A stretch of 64,000 nt of DNA, from assembly GCF_907164555.1 (NCBI RefSeq), contig NZ_CAJQZC010000001.1, forward strand, positions 372,001 through 436,000, written 5' to 3'. Under the pieces are notes generated by a model that was not told the origin of the DNA, searched no databases, and worked only from the letters and a program-made list of their open reading frames with translations. Below, piece after piece: positions 8,401 through 17,468 of the stretch (its first letter is position 1; the number at the start of each line of letters is the position of its first letter). Position numbers and translations under genes: made by a program. The stretch is from Paraburkholderia saeva. GTDB taxonomy: Bacteria; Pseudomonadota; Gammaproteobacteria; Burkholderiales; Burkholderiaceae.

Positions 8401-9031
8401 CGGCGTTTGCGATGAGATCGCCGTTGATGTTGACCGTCCCCGTGCCCAGCGCATAGACGGCTGCCGCTTCAGCGTTGGTGCCGGTCGTGCCAAGCGCTCT
8501 CACAATGCTGAGTGTGATCGGTGCCGACGATGTCAGGTTCACGATGCCGCCGCCTGCATAGATTGCATTTGCTGCATACGCATCGGCGGTGACGTTGATA
8601 GTACCGATCACGTTGATCGTATTGCGCAGCGCCGCGGCAACCGATGAACCCGAATTGGCGGTAATAGCGTCGTCGTAGGTCGGATTTGTACCCGTGGAGA
8701 CCGTTTGGGACGAATTGATCGTGGTAGTCCCGTTGAGAGTGGTCGTATACCCGGTCACACCGGAGGAGATGCCCACAGCGCCGGTGCGACCGCGGTTGGT
8801 CGAAGTGACATTGATCGTGCCAGTGTAGGTCGTGTTCTCATTGCTGATAAAGGGCAGATTGGTCGTTTGTGCTCGTGCTGGGGATGGCTGCACGCTGTAC
8901 GCTGCGCTTGCCATCAGGACCGCCATTGTCGCCGGATTGAAGCGCATGGCAGGCGCGGGAATTTCATGGATCGCATGGCCAGAACAGGTCTTTTTTTTGC
9001 AGGCGCGCTTCGCCCGGTCTGGAATAGGCAT
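5402..9031 (-). CDS. Type V autotransporter with beta-barrel domain
   Basis: A 1209-residue type Va secretion protein. The N-terminus is an extended signal peptide (about 55 residues, charged region then MAVLMASAAYS and an AxA-like cleavage ahead of QTTNLPF). The passenger to about residue 850 is Ser/Thr/Gly/Asn-rich, with recurring GTTNFGG- and GTATFTGPA-like strands as in beta-helix adhesins. A run of about thirteen Thr-Pro dipeptides (853-879) links it to a roughly 270-residue C-terminal barrel beginning near GEMFFRAYGG and ending in GGRYLF. GAGGAAGG precedes the chosen ATG. The early coding region has a run of eight adenines that could permit slippage. It is convergent with the porin. Adhesion or surface display is inferred; no protease triad was recognised. 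Confidence 0.93.
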   Translation of the reverse strand: MPIPDRAKRACKKKTCSGHAIHEIPAPAMRFNPATMAVLMASAAYSVQPSPARAQTTNLPFISNENTTYTGTINVTSTNRGRTGAVGISSGVTGYTTTLNGTTTINSSQTVSTGTNPTYDDAITANSGSSVAAALRNTINVIGTINVTADAYAANAIYAGGGIVNLTSSAPITLSIVRALGTTGTNAEAAAVYALGTGTVNINGDLIANAAQVRGYALWSGTDNNTIKVNGNATLTTTGDQGFGIRQDGTGTTEITGNTTIRTTSASGAAGMRGVAGSLLFDGDLSVSTVSSTVNTSTSGSRYESGFGVWNSSTSGVAGPGAQITVKGSTQISTTGSAAFGVYSNSTSGIITFTGPVNITTSGGTGTVTYLGPSILSLYPTEAVGAYGVDSNSGTTNFGGLTTISVSGASATGGGVRVTGGTVNFLNGLSVDVNSAKGGYGVWLASNSSTGSPGVANFSGTTSLSTNASSVAAVRVDKGTATFTGPATLNATGTSDYGLWVTGGATTFSGATQISATSHGINSTGGTSNLNGTTQITSGANGVNASSGTVNFGGTSVINASNAGVNVAGATVTFSAPSTIAAAGADAAVVSKGSLNFNAGATINSVAAGAYAIHSSGTGVFSGSGKFDVTGDLLAEGASSFDLTLNSGSMLTGAASTTTSKALNLTLQGASSWNLNATSNVTNLSNDASLIAFSEPVNHAFKALTIAANYAGDNATVRLNTLLNAGGPLANQQTDRLLVRGNATGSTVIDIRPTPDSADAITSPTGVINADEGISVVQVGGSSTQQAFQLAGDYVAGPHSPYQYRLYAYGLGSNHGIADSSQSLVGGNANAWDYRLQTAYVTPGGDVDPDPSPTPTPTPTPTPTPTPTPTPTPTPTPTPGQDVIVPPDARLAVAPQVASYLTAPAALLYAGLVDIDTLHRRLGEVRDDRDLARDNGPGEMFFRAYGGTFHYTTNQNFTSYGYNATGNYSAIQVGGNLYKHRDDNGSIWRFGLAGTMGWLNFTPEAVDGESSGQSTIYRLSGYATYQNQKGWYVDSILSVGWFDGQVNTDARGKAMNLNGNAYAASVEGGYPFALAAGLNLEPQVQLVGQHLSFRNETDIDELPVNIGAQNQLTGRLGVRLTRPFELDKGRVTPYGAIDLLHSFTDGTNVQVADANFVSGKAGDALQFSAGINGTVTPRMSLYGRVSWQQAIGNAGFRAWLFNLGGRYLF
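6396..6473 (-). repeat. Hexanucleotide repeat encoding Thr-Pro linker
   Basis: Thirteen consecutive hexamers of the form GGNGTY on the plus strand (consensus GGAGTT) encode alternating Thr and Pro in the autotransporter. Changes in copy number would stay in frame and alter the rigid linker between passenger and barrel. Confidence 0.85.
8991..8998 (-). repeat. A8 homopolymer tract in autotransporter codons 12-14
   Basis: Eight adenines on the coding strand (eight T on the plus strand) cover Lys codons in the signal-peptide region. Loss or gain of one base would stop translation early, so the tract is a candidate slipped-strand on/off switch. Confidence 0.6.
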
Positions 9032-9520
9032 GACCTTCCTCGTAACTGAGTAACAGTGAAAGCGGAGATCTCTGCCTCCTCTCCACGTTCAGGTCCGTCT
9101 ATTCATTTCGCATATTCGCGTGCAGATGCGAGCCGAATTTCCGATCGTGGATGGTGCCGTCTAATAACGGGCGTCTTCCGATAGTGCTGCTACCGGACGA
9201 TAACCAATGGATCAAGAGACGTATTAAGCACGACGTTAAAATAAACGTTTTGCATTCATATATCCTAGGTCACGGAATTGACCCGTGCTCCTGTTTCTGA
9301 CGGGGAATTTCTACGGTATACAAAGACGGCAAAAATCTGCACGCGATTTTCTAACAACCTAAGATGTACGAGATGGGTCGGTGCTTCCAATTATCGGCAG
9401 CCATTTGGCGGCCGGGGAAAGAAGAAGATCGAAACGCCCATCGCATCAGGTTCAGCGTATGGATGTGCATAGGGTGACGTGCACTGGAGCCCCCGTGTCC
9501 GTTGCCGGTATTAACCTGGA
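9032..9520. other. Intergenic promoter region, autotransporter / DUF4239-like gene
   Basis: A 489-bp divergent spacer between the autotransporter (minus) and the interrupted DUF4239-like gene (plus). It is more AT-rich than its neighbours, particularly 9220-9275. It must carry both promoters, but I could not assign -35/-10 boxes with confidence. Short open frames here have no recognisable features. Confidence 0.4.
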
Positions 9521-10188
9521 ATGTCCATGATCTGGCTTATCAATGCTGTTGCGCACCTTCCTGATATCGTCATATTGGCAGTAGGGGGGATATCTACCGC
9601 TGTCACAGCAGTTGGCATCGCCGTGGGCATAAGAAAAATGATTGAGCGCAACGCACAGGTCCAGTCGAGGAGCGCGCTCGCCGACGTAGTGCACGCAAGC
9701 CTGCTGGCGTTCGTGGTATTCGTTATGTCCAACGTTCTCTCGGACGTCAGGGCGAATCTGAGTAAGGCGGAAGATACCGTGCTCCGGGAGGCATCCATCA
9801 TTACGAGAGTCAATCGGGATCTGAAGCTTATTGGAAGTCCGTCTGCGCAGGGCGCTCGTCGCGACTTGCAGCGTTATGTGCAAAACGCGTCAACGAGAGA
9901 TTGGAAAACCCTTAGCAGAGAAGTACCTGCGCTTTCTGTTGAGGCGGACGCGGATCTGGATAAGGTCGCTTCGGATATCCAGGCGATTGCATTCGACAAT
10001 CCGGCGTTTGCATCCTCGCTCAGTAGTTCGATGTACGATCTGGAGACTGTTCGCCAGCTACGGCTGGAAAATGCGATGGGTACTGTTCCGCAGGTGTTCT
10101 GGTGGGTTATTTCCGTTTTTCTGCTGGCCGCGATGATCATGAACGGCCGGTTTGAAATGACGCGGAGAGACAAGGTCATCGTTGCAGT

Positions 10189-10209
10189 ACATAGTCGGTC
10201 CTGCAGAAT
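10189..10209 (+). repeat. IS left inverted repeat with target duplication
   Basis: ACAT duplication (10189-10192) followed by the 17-bp left terminal repeat. Confidence 0.88.
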
Positions 10210-11826
10210 GACGTGAAGGCACACGCGGCGTGGGAACAAGCGTAAATAAAGGGTTGCGTAACTCCCAGATTCAATATGGAATTGGCATATCTTCTGGGAG
10301 TGAGAGCCGCCCATGAGCACGCCGGATTTCTTTCGCAGCCGCCTGGATGCGATGATCGATTTGCGTCACCCGCTGGCCGTGCTGGCTAACCGGATGCCAT
10401 GGACGTCGATTGAAGCGACGTTGACACCGATCTTCGAGGGGCGTGCTCGCGAAGGCCGGGTGAGCGAGGAGGTCGACCTGTTCGGCGTCGCGCCTAAGCT
10501 GGCGGGTGCGGGCATAAGCGCTGCCGGGCGTCCGCGCCTGTCGATCCGGCTGATGGTCGGACTGCTCTACCTGAAGCACGCGTACAACGAAAGTGACGAA
10601 GCGGTTTGCGAGCGCTGGGCGCAGGACGTGTACTTCCAGTTCTTCTGTGGCGAGGAGTACTTTCAGCCGCGTCTGCCGTGCGATCCGACCAACCTGGTGC
10701 GCTTTCGGCAGGCGCTGGGCGAAGCGGGCGTCGAGGAACTGCTGGCGGCGACGATAGCGGCTGCGGTGCAGATGAAGGCGGTGAAACCGGTTGAATTTGA
10801 GCGCGTGATTGTCGACACAACGGTGCAGGAGAAGGCAATTGCGTATCCGACCGACAGCCGTCTGCTTGAGGTGGCACGCGCCAGACTCGTGCAGTTGGCG
10901 CAACGCGCTGGTCTTGCACTGAAGCAGACGTACGAACGTGAAGGCAAACGGCTGCGTCGCCGCGCCGGCGGCTATGCGCATGCAAAGCAGTTCAAGCGGC
11001 TACGGCGTGTACTCAAACGTCAGCGAACAGTATTGGGAAGGTTACTGCGCGACATCGAACGCAAGCTGTCCGGTGCCCCGGACGAACGGCAGACGCAACT
11101 GCGCGTGTGGCTCGAGCGTGCATGGCGCATTTGCCGCCAACGTCCAAAGGACAAGAACAAGTTGTACGCACTGCACGCGCCTGAAGTTGAGTGCATCGGC
11201 AAAGGTAAGGCGCGGCAACCCTACGAGTTCGGCGTCAAGGTAAGCCTCGCGATCACCGAGAAACAAGGACTGATCGTCGGTGCACGGGCGTTTCCAGGCA
11301 ACCCCTACGACGGCCACACGCTGGCGGAGCAGCTCGAACAGAGCGCCATCCTGTTGCAGGATCTGCCCGGTACGCCGCAACCGAAGACCGCGCTGGTTGA
11401 TCTCGGGTTTCGTGGCGTCGATGCCGAAGTGTCGTCAGTACACCTTATTCATCGTGGCAAACACAAGACCCTGACCAGCACGCAGCGCCGTTGGCTCAAG
11501 CGACGGCAGGCGATCGAACCAATCATCGGCCATGTGAAGCACGACCACGGCATGCGGCGTTGCTGGCTCAAAGGGCAAACCGGCGATGCGCTACACGCGG
11601 TGCTGTGTGCTGCCGGCTACAACCTGCGCTGGTTACTGCGCGCAATCGTCCGCCTGGGCCTGAGGTCCGTATTTTTTATCCTCGCGTTGCTGCATTGGCT
11701 CGCCAATGTCACGCTGAAACCAGCGCTTGCTCGTCACAACCACTTTCGATGGGCTGATTACCGTTCGCCGACAGGCCACACCTTCGGCATAGCTCGCTAC
11801 GCAAACTGAATTTTGCAGGTCCGACT
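10193..11826 (+). mobile_element. Complete insertion sequence, IS5-like, 1634 bp
   Basis: The element is bounded by 17-bp imperfect inverted repeats (15 of 17 match): AGTCGGTCCTGCAGAAT at 10193-10209 and the complement of AGTCGGACCTGCAAAAT at 11810-11826. It is flanked by a 4-bp target duplication ACAT (10189-10192 and 11827-11830). One intact transposase gene fills it. The intact ends and duplication imply a single recent insertion into the DUF4239-like gene. The exact IS name was not determined. Confidence 0.9.
10313..11809 (+). CDS. IS5-family-like DDE transposase
   Basis: A 498-residue DDE transposase. It begins with the family-typical MSTPDFFRSRLDAMIDLRHPL and has an N-terminal DUF772-like domain (LMVGLLYLKHAYNESDE). 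The first catalytic Asp168 is in VIVDTTVQ, the second in ALVDLGFRGVD, and the Glu in RRQAIEPIIGHVKHDHGM. A long basic region (about 205-290) separates the first two acidic residues. It is larger than classical IS5 transposases and matches the long IS5-related group seen in Xanthomonas and Burkholderia. The frame is uninterrupted and the terminal repeats are present, so the element may still be active. GTG/ATG alternatives upstream were not preferred because AGAGCCGCCC precedes this ATG. Confidence 0.92.
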   Translation: MSTPDFFRSRLDAMIDLRHPLAVLANRMPWTSIEATLTPIFEGRAREGRVSEEVDLFGVAPKLAGAGISAAGRPRLSIRLMVGLLYLKHAYNESDEAVCERWAQDVYFQFFCGEEYFQPRLPCDPTNLVRFRQALGEAGVEELLAATIAAAVQMKAVKPVEFERVIVDTTVQEKAIAYPTDSRLLEVARARLVQLAQRAGLALKQTYEREGKRLRRRAGGYAHAKQFKRLRRVLKRQRTVLGRLLRDIERKLSGAPDERQTQLRVWLERAWRICRQRPKDKNKLYALHAPEVECIGKGKARQPYEFGVKVSLAITEKQGLIVGARAFPGNPYDGHTLAEQLEQSAILLQDLPGTPQPKTALVDLGFRGVDAEVSSVHLIHRGKHKTLTSTQRRWLKRRQAIEPIIGHVKHDHGMRRCWLKGQTGDALHAVLCAAGYNLRWLLRAIVRLGLRSVFFILALLHWLANVTLKPALARHNHFRWADYRSPTGHTFGIARYAN

Positions 11827-11830
11827 ACAT
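11810..11830 (-). repeat. IS right inverted repeat with target duplication
   Basis: The 17-bp right terminal repeat (11810-11826) followed by the second ACAT (11827-11830). Confidence 0.88.
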
Positions 11831-11930
11831 ATGGGTGCTATTGGAATGGTCCTTTCACTGGTTGTCATTCTGGATGAGCCTTACCGGGGGCAAAGCGCGA
11901 TCTCGTCCGCGCCGCTGATTCACGCGGCAC

Positions 11931-11960
11931 GTCTTGCTTCCCCCTAGTGGGAAGCAAGAC
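11931..11960. terminator. Perfect 12-bp hairpin between convergent genes
   Basis: GTCTTGCTTCCC and GGGAAGCAAGAC pair perfectly around a 6-base loop. The stop codon of the rejoined DUF4239-like frame lies in the loop, and the AraC-type gene ends 59 bp further on from the other side. It is probably a bidirectional terminator, although no T-run follows. Confidence 0.6.
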
Positions 11961-12018
11961 GTTGGTGGATACGAAACACTGTTTGCCTGCGGGCAAAAGA
12001 ACCTCGGGCCTTGATTCT

Positions 12019-13059
12019 CTACGCTGCTTTACCTGCGCGATACTCGCTGGGTCGCGCACCGGTCCATTTCTTGAACGCACGATGGAATGTGCTCGCTTCC
12101 GCAAAACCAAGTTCGGTTGCAATATCTGCGATCGTCCGGTTGGAATCGCTGAGCAGTGAAACAGCCAGATCTAGACGCAAGTCGTCGAGAATGTCTCGGT
12201 AGGATTGCCCCTCCGCATCCATGCGGCGACGCAGCGTCGACGGCGACGTGTTGAACTGTTTCGCGAGATCTGCAAAATCAGGCCACTCGGCTGGCTCGAC
12301 CTCCCGGAGGCGACGGCGTATTTGAGCCGTCAGACTCGCGCTATTCTTGTACTTGACGAGGAAGTTGGTTGGCGCGACGCGAAGGAATTCCTTCATCGTA
12401 CGTTCATTCTGGACAATTGCCATGTCTAGAAACTCAGCCGGGAAAACGATCCGGGTGTCCGGTCGATTGAAACGTAGAGTCGGTGAAAAAAGCACTCGCC
12501 ATTCGCCGCTATAACCCGGCTCCGCACACCGAAAATCTGCTGACTGCAGCGGAATACGTCGTCCGACCAGCCAGCAGGCGAGGCCATGCAGAATAAGCAG
12601 AAATGTTCCATACGCGAAGGCGCGTCCCGGCAGCGGTTCGTTCCTTTCTGCATCGTTCTCTCGCCGATCTGAAACGACGATGCTTGCGAGATCCCCTTCC
12701 CGAATCAGCTCGCCTTCCATATCGTCGAGGACAACTCGCATGAATCTCAGGGCCCGCGTCAATGCGTGGTCGAGGTTCTTGCAGTGAATGACGGTATGGC
12801 ACAGAAGCGTAAAGCTGCCCACCTTCATCCTGTGGCTATCCATGCCGAAGAATTCATCGTCCAGAGCCCGGGCTATCAGGTGCCACAACTTGCCATAGTT
12901 GCCAGCTGAGACGCGGGCCTGACGCAGTCCCAGCAAATCCGGTGAAATGCCAGCCCGCTCCAGAAGCTTTGCCGTGTCGTGCCCGCCGCGGCGAACCCCC
13001 TCGAGTGCCTCGTGTACAAAGCTGATGGCTATGGTGCCTCTTTCAATGTTGGGGGGCAT
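12019..13059 (-). CDS. AraC-family transcriptional regulator (OruR/arabinose-binding-like type)
   Basis: A 346-residue regulator. The N-terminal ligand-sensing half (about 20-215) is of the type found in OruR and Mycobacterium virS-like AraC proteins. The C-terminal double helix-turn-helix spans about 245-343, with TSPSTLRRRMDAEGQSY as the first recognition helix region and the AraC signature IATELGFAEASTFHRAFKKW in the second. It is divergently oriented to the SDR-thiolase-ACAD operon, with 161 bp between the start codons, so it probably controls that operon in response to a substrate or its CoA ester. The chosen ATG gives full alignment with family length. Confidence 0.9.
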   Translation of the reverse strand: MPPNIERGTIAISFVHEALEGVRRGGHDTAKLLERAGISPDLLGLRQARVSAGNYGKLWHLIARALDDEFFGMDSHRMKVGSFTLLCHTVIHCKNLDHALTRALRFMRVVLDDMEGELIREGDLASIVVSDRRENDAERNEPLPGRAFAYGTFLLILHGLACWLVGRRIPLQSADFRCAEPGYSGEWRVLFSPTLRFNRPDTRIVFPAEFLDMAIVQNERTMKEFLRVAPTNFLVKYKNSASLTAQIRRRLREVEPAEWPDFADLAKQFNTSPSTLRRRMDAEGQSYRDILDDLRLDLAVSLLSDSNRTIADIATELGFAEASTFHRAFKKWTGARPSEYRAGKAA

Positions 13060-13220
13060 ACGAAGTTGCGAAAGCGGGCAGAAATGGTGGCCAATAGTAT
13101 CACCTGGGTTGACGGTTTTCGCCCTAGGAGTCGGAGCTCGCCGCTTTTAGACTTCACGCATCGAAAGCAGACAACTGTCACCGACGACAGGCTCTCAGGA
13201 TTCTAAAAAAGAGGTGATGT

Positions 13221-13985
13221 GTGAAGATTGAAGGCAACGTATTTGTTGTGACGGGTGGCGGGTCTGGCCTCGGTGCCGCGACGGCTGCGCTGATCGTTCA
13301 TCGAGGCGGTAGCGTCTTGCTGGCCGACGTCAACGAGCAGGCTGGTGTGGAGACGGCGAAAGCGCTAGGTGCAAGAGCCCGTTTCGTCCTTACCGATGTG
13401 ACGAGCGAAGCAAGCGCCGGCGCTGCGTTGGCCGCTGCGGGCGAAATGGGAACCCTACGCGGGCTTATCAATTGCGCCGGAGTAGCTCCCGCAGAAAAAG
13501 TGGTGGGACGCGACGGACCGCACAGGCTCGAAGCGTTCGCGCGAACCATCACCATCAATCTGGTGGGCACGTTTAACATGATTCGCCTTGCCGCTGCAGT
13601 CATGTCGGCCTCTGAGCCCGACGTGGCCGGTGAGCGTGGCGTCATCATCAATACAGCTTCTGTGGCGGCATTCGACGGGCAAGTGGGGCAGGCCGCTTAC
13701 GCCGCCTCCAAGGGCGGCGTGGTGGCCATGACATTGCCTGTTGCGCGTGAATTGGCTCGCTTCGGGATCCGCCTCATGACCATTGCCCCTGGCATCATGG
13801 AAACGCCCATGCTGACGAGCATGCCCGGCGAGGTTCAGGAATCCCTCGGGAGAACGGTTCCGTTCCCACCACGTATGGGCAAGCCTCTCGAATTTGCTGC
13901 ACTCGCGGAGCACATCCTGACGAATCAGTACCTGAACGGCGAAGTCATCCGGTTGGATGGCGCGATTCGCATGGCCGCAAAATGA
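13221..13985 (+). CDS. Short-chain dehydrogenase, 3-hydroxyacyl-CoA dehydrogenase (HSD10) type
   Basis: A 254-residue classical SDR resembling type II 3-hydroxyacyl-CoA dehydrogenase (17beta-HSD10). These NAD-linked enzymes oxidise 3-hydroxyacyl-CoA, often branched ones, to 3-oxoacyl-CoA. The cofactor motif TGGGSGLG is at 11-18, INCAG near 84-88, and the catalytic Ser148, Tyr161 and Lys165 (YAASK). The [20 protein letters not shown] segment is characteristic of the HSD10 group. The start is GTG with GAGGTGAT immediately upstream; the nearby ATG opens a five-codon frame only. It heads an operon with the thiolase (33 bp later) and an ACAD. Confidence 0.9.
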   Translation: MKIEGNVFVVTGGGSGLGAATAALIVHRGGSVLLADVNEQAGVETAKALGARARFVLTDVTSEASAGAALAAAGEMGTLRGLINCAGVAPAEKVVGRDGPHRLEAFARTITINLVGTFNMIRLAAAVMSASEPDVAGERGVIINTASVAAFDGQVGQAAYAASKGGVVAMTLPVARELARFGIRLMTIAPGIMETPMLTSMPGEVQESLGRTVPFPPRMGKPLEFAALAEHILTNQYLNGEVIRLDGAIRMAAK

Positions 13986-14018
13986 TCAGGCATTCCGCTT
14001 CTTTCCAGGTGAGATTCG

Positions 14019-15206
14019 ATGAGTAACGATCCCGTAGTCATTGTTTCAGTCGCTCGCACGCCGATGGGCGGCTTTCAAGGCGACTTGTCCGGCTTAAGTG
14101 CCCCACAACTCGGCGGAGTCGCCATCAAGGCCGCTGTCGAGCGCGCGGGTATCGACGCCGCAGATGTTCACGAAGTCGTCATGGGTTGCGTGCTTCCGGC
14201 GGCCCTCGGCCAGGCTCCGGCGCGCCAGGCTAGCATCAACGCGGGGCTCCCGCTGTCTGTCGCGTGCTCGACGGTTGGCAAAGTCTGCGGCTCCGGCATG
14301 AAGGCCGCCATGGCTGCGCATGACGCGTTGGCGGCGGGCAGCAGCGACGTGATGGTGGCCGGTGGCATGGAATCCATGACCAATGCACCGTATCTCCTGC
14401 CCAAAGCGCGGGGCGGCTTCCGGTTGGGCCACGGCCAGGTTCTCGATCACATGTTCTTCGACGGACTGGAAGACGCCTATTTCGACAAAGGCCGCCTGAT
14501 GGGGACCTTTGCAGAAGAGTGTGCGACCCAGTATGGCTTCACGCGAGAGGACCAGGATGCCTACGCGACGTCGTCGACAATCCGCGCACAGGACGCGATA
14601 AAGAACGGCGTATTCGCATGGGAAATTGCGCCTGTGACCGCTGTCGGCAAATCCGGAGACCGTGTGATCGAGCACGATGAGCAGCCGCCCAAGGCTCGCC
14701 TCGACAAGATCGCCGGGCTGAAGCCTTCGTTCAGGAAAGACGGCACGGTGACCGCGGCGAACTCGAGCTCCATTTCCGATGGTGCGGCCGCCTTGGTGAT
14801 GATGCGGCGATCCACTGCGGAGAAGCTCGGCGTCAAGCCAATCGCGATGATCGTGGGTCATACGACTCACGCGCAGGAACCCAGGTTATTCACGACGGCG
14901 CCGGTAGGCGCCATACAGAAGCTGCTGTCGAAGACCGACTGGGCAGTCCATGATGTCGATGCGTGGGAAATCAACGAAGCATTTGCGGTCGTTGCGATGG
15001 CTGCCATCAGAGATCTCGAACTCGACCGTTCGCAGGTCAATACGCATGGCGGCGCGTGCGCGCTCGGTCATCCTATTGGGGCATCGGGCGCCCGTCTTCT
15101 GGTGACGCTTATCGGCACACTCAGGAATAGCGGCGGCAAACGCGGTATCGCCAGCTTGTGTATCGGCGGCGGGGAAGCAACGGCTATGGCCATTGAGATG
15201 CTTTGA
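14019..15206 (+). CDS. Acetyl-CoA C-acyltransferase (thiolase)
   Basis: A 395-residue thiolase of the AtoB/PhaA/FadA class that carries out the last step of beta-oxidation, CoA-dependent cleavage of 3-oxoacyl-CoA (or the reverse condensation). All active-site parts are present: nucleophile Cys90 ([10 protein letters not shown]), INEAFA, His351 in [16 protein letters not shown], and Cys381 in SLCIGGG. It sits between the HSD10-like SDR and an ACAD with a short gap on each side, a gene trio typical of short/branched-chain acyl-CoA breakdown. Chain-length preference cannot be read. Confidence 0.94.
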   Translation: MSNDPVVIVSVARTPMGGFQGDLSGLSAPQLGGVAIKAAVERAGIDAADVHEVVMGCVLPAALGQAPARQASINAGLPLSVACSTVGKVCGSGMKAAMAAHDALAAGSSDVMVAGGMESMTNAPYLLPKARGGFRLGHGQVLDHMFFDGLEDAYFDKGRLMGTFAEECATQYGFTREDQDAYATSSTIRAQDAIKNGVFAWEIAPVTAVGKSGDRVIEHDEQPPKARLDKIAGLKPSFRKDGTVTAANSSSISDGAAALVMMRRSTAEKLGVKPIAMIVGHTTHAQEPRLFTTAPVGAIQKLLSKTDWAVHDVDAWEINEAFAVVAMAAIRDLELDRSQVNTHGGACALGHPIGASGARLLVTLIGTLRNSGGKRGIASLCIGGGEATAMAIEML

Positions 15207-15222
15207 GTCTCAGGAGGACACG

Positions 15223-16359
15223 ATGATCTTGACGCAAGAACAGGAAATGATCCGCGACAGCATGCGAGCCTTCGCCGAAGAACGGCTGGCTCCGCATGCC
15301 GCTGAGTGGGATCGCAATCACACTTTCCCATCGGAAGCGCTGAGAGAGCTCGGCGAATTGGGCGCACTCGGTATGACTGTTCCGGAGGAGTGGGGCGGCG
15401 CCGGCATGGACTACATGAGCCTTGTGCTCGCGATCGAGGAAATAGCTGCAGGCGATGGCGCGACGTCGACCATTGTCAGCGTGCAGAACTCTCTCGCGTG
15501 TGGCATCACGCTCAAGTATGGCTCTGATGCTCAGAAGGAGGAATGGTTAAAGCCGCTGGCGAGAGGAAAAGCACTCGGCTGCTTTTGCCTGACCGAGCCG
15601 CACGTAGGTTCCGACGCCTCGGCACTGCGAACCACGGCGGTGAAGGATGGGGACCACTGGGTGCTGAACGGCGTCAAACAGTTCATCACCACAGGCAAGC
15701 ACGCCGATGTCGCCATCGTCTTTGCGGTATCGGATAAGACTGCCGGCAAGAAGGGCATCTCATGCTTCCTCGTGCCGACCGCGACGCCGGGCTACATCGT
15801 CGCGCGTGTTGAAGACAAGATGGGGCAACACGCATCGGACACTGCGCAGATTGTTTTCGAAAATTGCCGCGTGCCGGCGAGTGCGATGATGGGCGCTGAA
15901 GGAGAGGGCTACAAGATTGCGCTCTCCAATCTCGAAGCGGGGCGCATCGGGATTGCAGCGCAAGCGGTGGGTATGGCGCGGGCCGCATTCAATGCCGCGG
16001 TCAGATACGCGAAAGAGCGCGAGACGTTTGGCAAGCCCATCATCGAGCATCAGGCGGTCAGCTTCCGTCTCGCCGATATGGCAACACAGCTGGACGCCGC
16101 GCGTCTGATGGTATGGCGGGCCGCCATGCTTAAGGATGCGGGTAAGCCTTGCTTGAAAGAAGCTTCGATGGCGAAAATGTTTGCGTCCGAAATGGCTGAG
16201 AAAGTGTGCTCGGATGCTGTCCAGGTTCACGGTGGCTACGGATACCTTTCCGACTTTCCCGTCGAGCGCATTTGCCGCGATGTGCGCGTGTGTCAGATCT
16301 ACGAAGGTGCAAACGATATTCAGCGTATTGTGATTGGTCGAGCGATTGCCCAAGACTAG
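15223..16359 (+). CDS. Acyl-CoA dehydrogenase, short/branched-chain type
   Basis: A 378-residue FAD enzyme that introduces the alpha,beta double bond and passes electrons to ETF. The start is set at MILTQEQEM, with AGGAGG six bases upstream; an earlier in-frame ATG overlaps the thiolase gene and lacks a ribosome-binding site. Signature blocks are [20 protein letters not shown] (119-138) and the C-terminal [16 protein letters not shown]. The catalytic base is Glu361 ([10 protein letters not shown]), as in MCAD/SCAD/isobutyryl-CoA dehydrogenases, while the isovaleryl-type position is Gly240. It closes the operon begun by the HSD10-like gene. etfA/etfB lie convergent just downstream. Confidence 0.93.
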   Translation: MILTQEQEMIRDSMRAFAEERLAPHAAEWDRNHTFPSEALRELGELGALGMTVPEEWGGAGMDYMSLVLAIEEIAAGDGATSTIVSVQNSLACGITLKYGSDAQKEEWLKPLARGKALGCFCLTEPHVGSDASALRTTAVKDGDHWVLNGVKQFITTGKHADVAIVFAVSDKTAGKKGISCFLVPTATPGYIVARVEDKMGQHASDTAQIVFENCRVPASAMMGAEGEGYKIALSNLEAGRIGIAAQAVGMARAAFNAAVRYAKERETFGKPIIEHQAVSFRLADMATQLDAARLMVWRAAMLKDAGKPCLKEASMAKMFASEMAEKVCSDAVQVHGGYGYLSDFPVERICRDVRVCQIYEGANDIQRIVIGRAIAQD

Positions 16360-16394
16360 TGATCTGATTGAAGCATTGAGCGCATAACGGAAAT

Positions 16395-16439
16395 ATGCCG
16401 ACATCGGAACAACCTGGCAAGTTGCACCGATGTCGGCAT
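16395..16439. terminator. 13-bp perfect stem between ACAD and etfA
   Basis: ATGCCGACATCGG and CCGATGTCGGCAT form a perfect 13-bp stem with a 19-base loop, followed by TATC. It lies between convergent operons and probably terminates one or both. Confidence 0.65.
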
Positions 16440-16501
16440 TATCACGTCGATGTGGGCAACGGCGTGACTGTTGCTGGTGCAACCCCTTTGGCAACAGACG
16501 C

Positions 16502-17446
16502 TTATAGCGCCGAAGTAAGCTCAGGCACCGCGGCAAAAAGATCGCCTACCAGACCGTAATCGGCGACGCTAAAGATGGGTGCTTCCGGATCTTTATTGAT
16601 CGCGACGATCACCTTCGAGTCTTTCATCCCCGCGAGGTGCTGGATCGCACCCGAGATACCGACTGCAAGATACAGTTGCGGCGCGACGATCTTGCCCGTC
16701 TGACCGACCTGGTAGTCGTTCGGCACGAAGCCCGCGTCCACTGCCGCGCGCGAGGCGCCCAATGCGGCACCGAGCTTGTCGGCGAGCGGCTCCAGCACCT
16801 TCGTATAATTTTCGCCGCTGCCAAGCCCGCGACCACCGGAGACGATGATCGACGCGCTCGTCAGTTCCGGACGGTCCAGTTTTGTCACCTCACGACTCAC
16901 GAACTGCGAGATGCCTGCATCCGCTGCCGCCTGAATCGTCTCTATCACGGCGCTACCGCCTTCCGCCGCGACCGGGTCGAAGCCGGTCGTGCGGACCGTG
17001 ATCACTTTGATCGGGTCAGACGATTGCACCGTTGCGATCGCGTTGCCTGCGTAGATCGGGCGTTCGAATGTGTCGGCGCTATCCACCGCAGTGATGTCGC
17101 TGATCTGTGCGACATCGAGCCTCGCGGCAATACGTGGCGCGATGTTCTTGCCGTAAGCCGTCGCGGGCGCGAGGATGTGCGAGTAGTCCTTCGCCAGGTT
17201 CAGCACGGTCGCTTCGAGGTTTTCCGCAAGTCCCGCCGCGAGTTGGGGCGCGTCAGCGAGAAGTACCTTGCTCACGCCTGCAATCTTCGCAGCGGCCTCG
17301 GCCGCGCCGTGCGCGTTGTGGCCTGCTATCAGCACGTGGATGTCGCCAACACCCAGCGTGGCAAGCACGGCTCCCGCCGCCACTGTGTTGAGCGTGACTG
17401 CTTTCACTGAAGCATTGTTGTGTTCTGCAATTATCAGAATCGTCAT
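16502..17446 (-). CDS. etfA: Electron transfer flavoprotein alpha subunit
   Basis: A 314-residue ETF alpha subunit that binds FAD and accepts electrons from acyl-CoA dehydrogenases for delivery to ETF-ubiquinone oxidoreductase. The C-terminal FAD domain is clear: [12 protein letters not shown] (about 204-215), [19 protein letters not shown] (about 242-260), [12 protein letters not shown] and [12 protein letters not shown]. Length is normal. It follows etfB by 22 bp on the minus strand. A dedicated etfBA pair inside this ACAD-rich cluster suggests its electrons serve the local dehydrogenases; most Burkholderia also have housekeeping copies. Confidence 0.95.
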   Translation of the reverse strand: MTILIIAEHNNASVKAVTLNTVAAGAVLATLGVGDIHVLIAGHNAHGAAEAAAKIAGVSKVLLADAPQLAAGLAENLEATVLNLAKDYSHILAPATAYGKNIAPRIAARLDVAQISDITAVDSADTFERPIYAGNAIATVQSSDPIKVITVRTTGFDPVAAEGGSAVIETIQAAADAGISQFVSREVTKLDRPELTSASIIVSGGRGLGSGENYTKVLEPLADKLGAALGASRAAVDAGFVPNDYQVGQTGKIVAPQLYLAVGISGAIQHLAGMKDSKVIVAINKDPEAPIFSVADYGLVGDLFAAVPELTSAL

Positions 17447-17468
17447 TTATTTGATCTCTCAGGTTCTC

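Larger units (their letters stand above)
9521..11947 (+). pseudogene. DUF4239-like membrane protein gene, split by IS insertion
   Basis: The upstream part (9521-10192) encodes 224 residues. It has two N-terminal membrane segments (near DIVILAVGGISTAVTAVG and HASLLAFVVFVMSNVL), a soluble helical middle with RRDLQRYVQNA, and a third membrane segment FWWVISVFLLAAMIMNG. At 10192 an IS element interrupts the frame. Reading on directly after the IS and its target duplication (11831-11947) continues in the same frame with a fourth membrane segment and LDEPYRG, then a TAG stop. That is the usual C-terminus of DUF4239 (bestrophin-like) proteins. The rejoined protein would be 262 residues. As it stands, the first part runs six IS-encoded residues to a stop at 10216 and lacks the last membrane helix. 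Family function is unknown. Confidence 0.82.
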
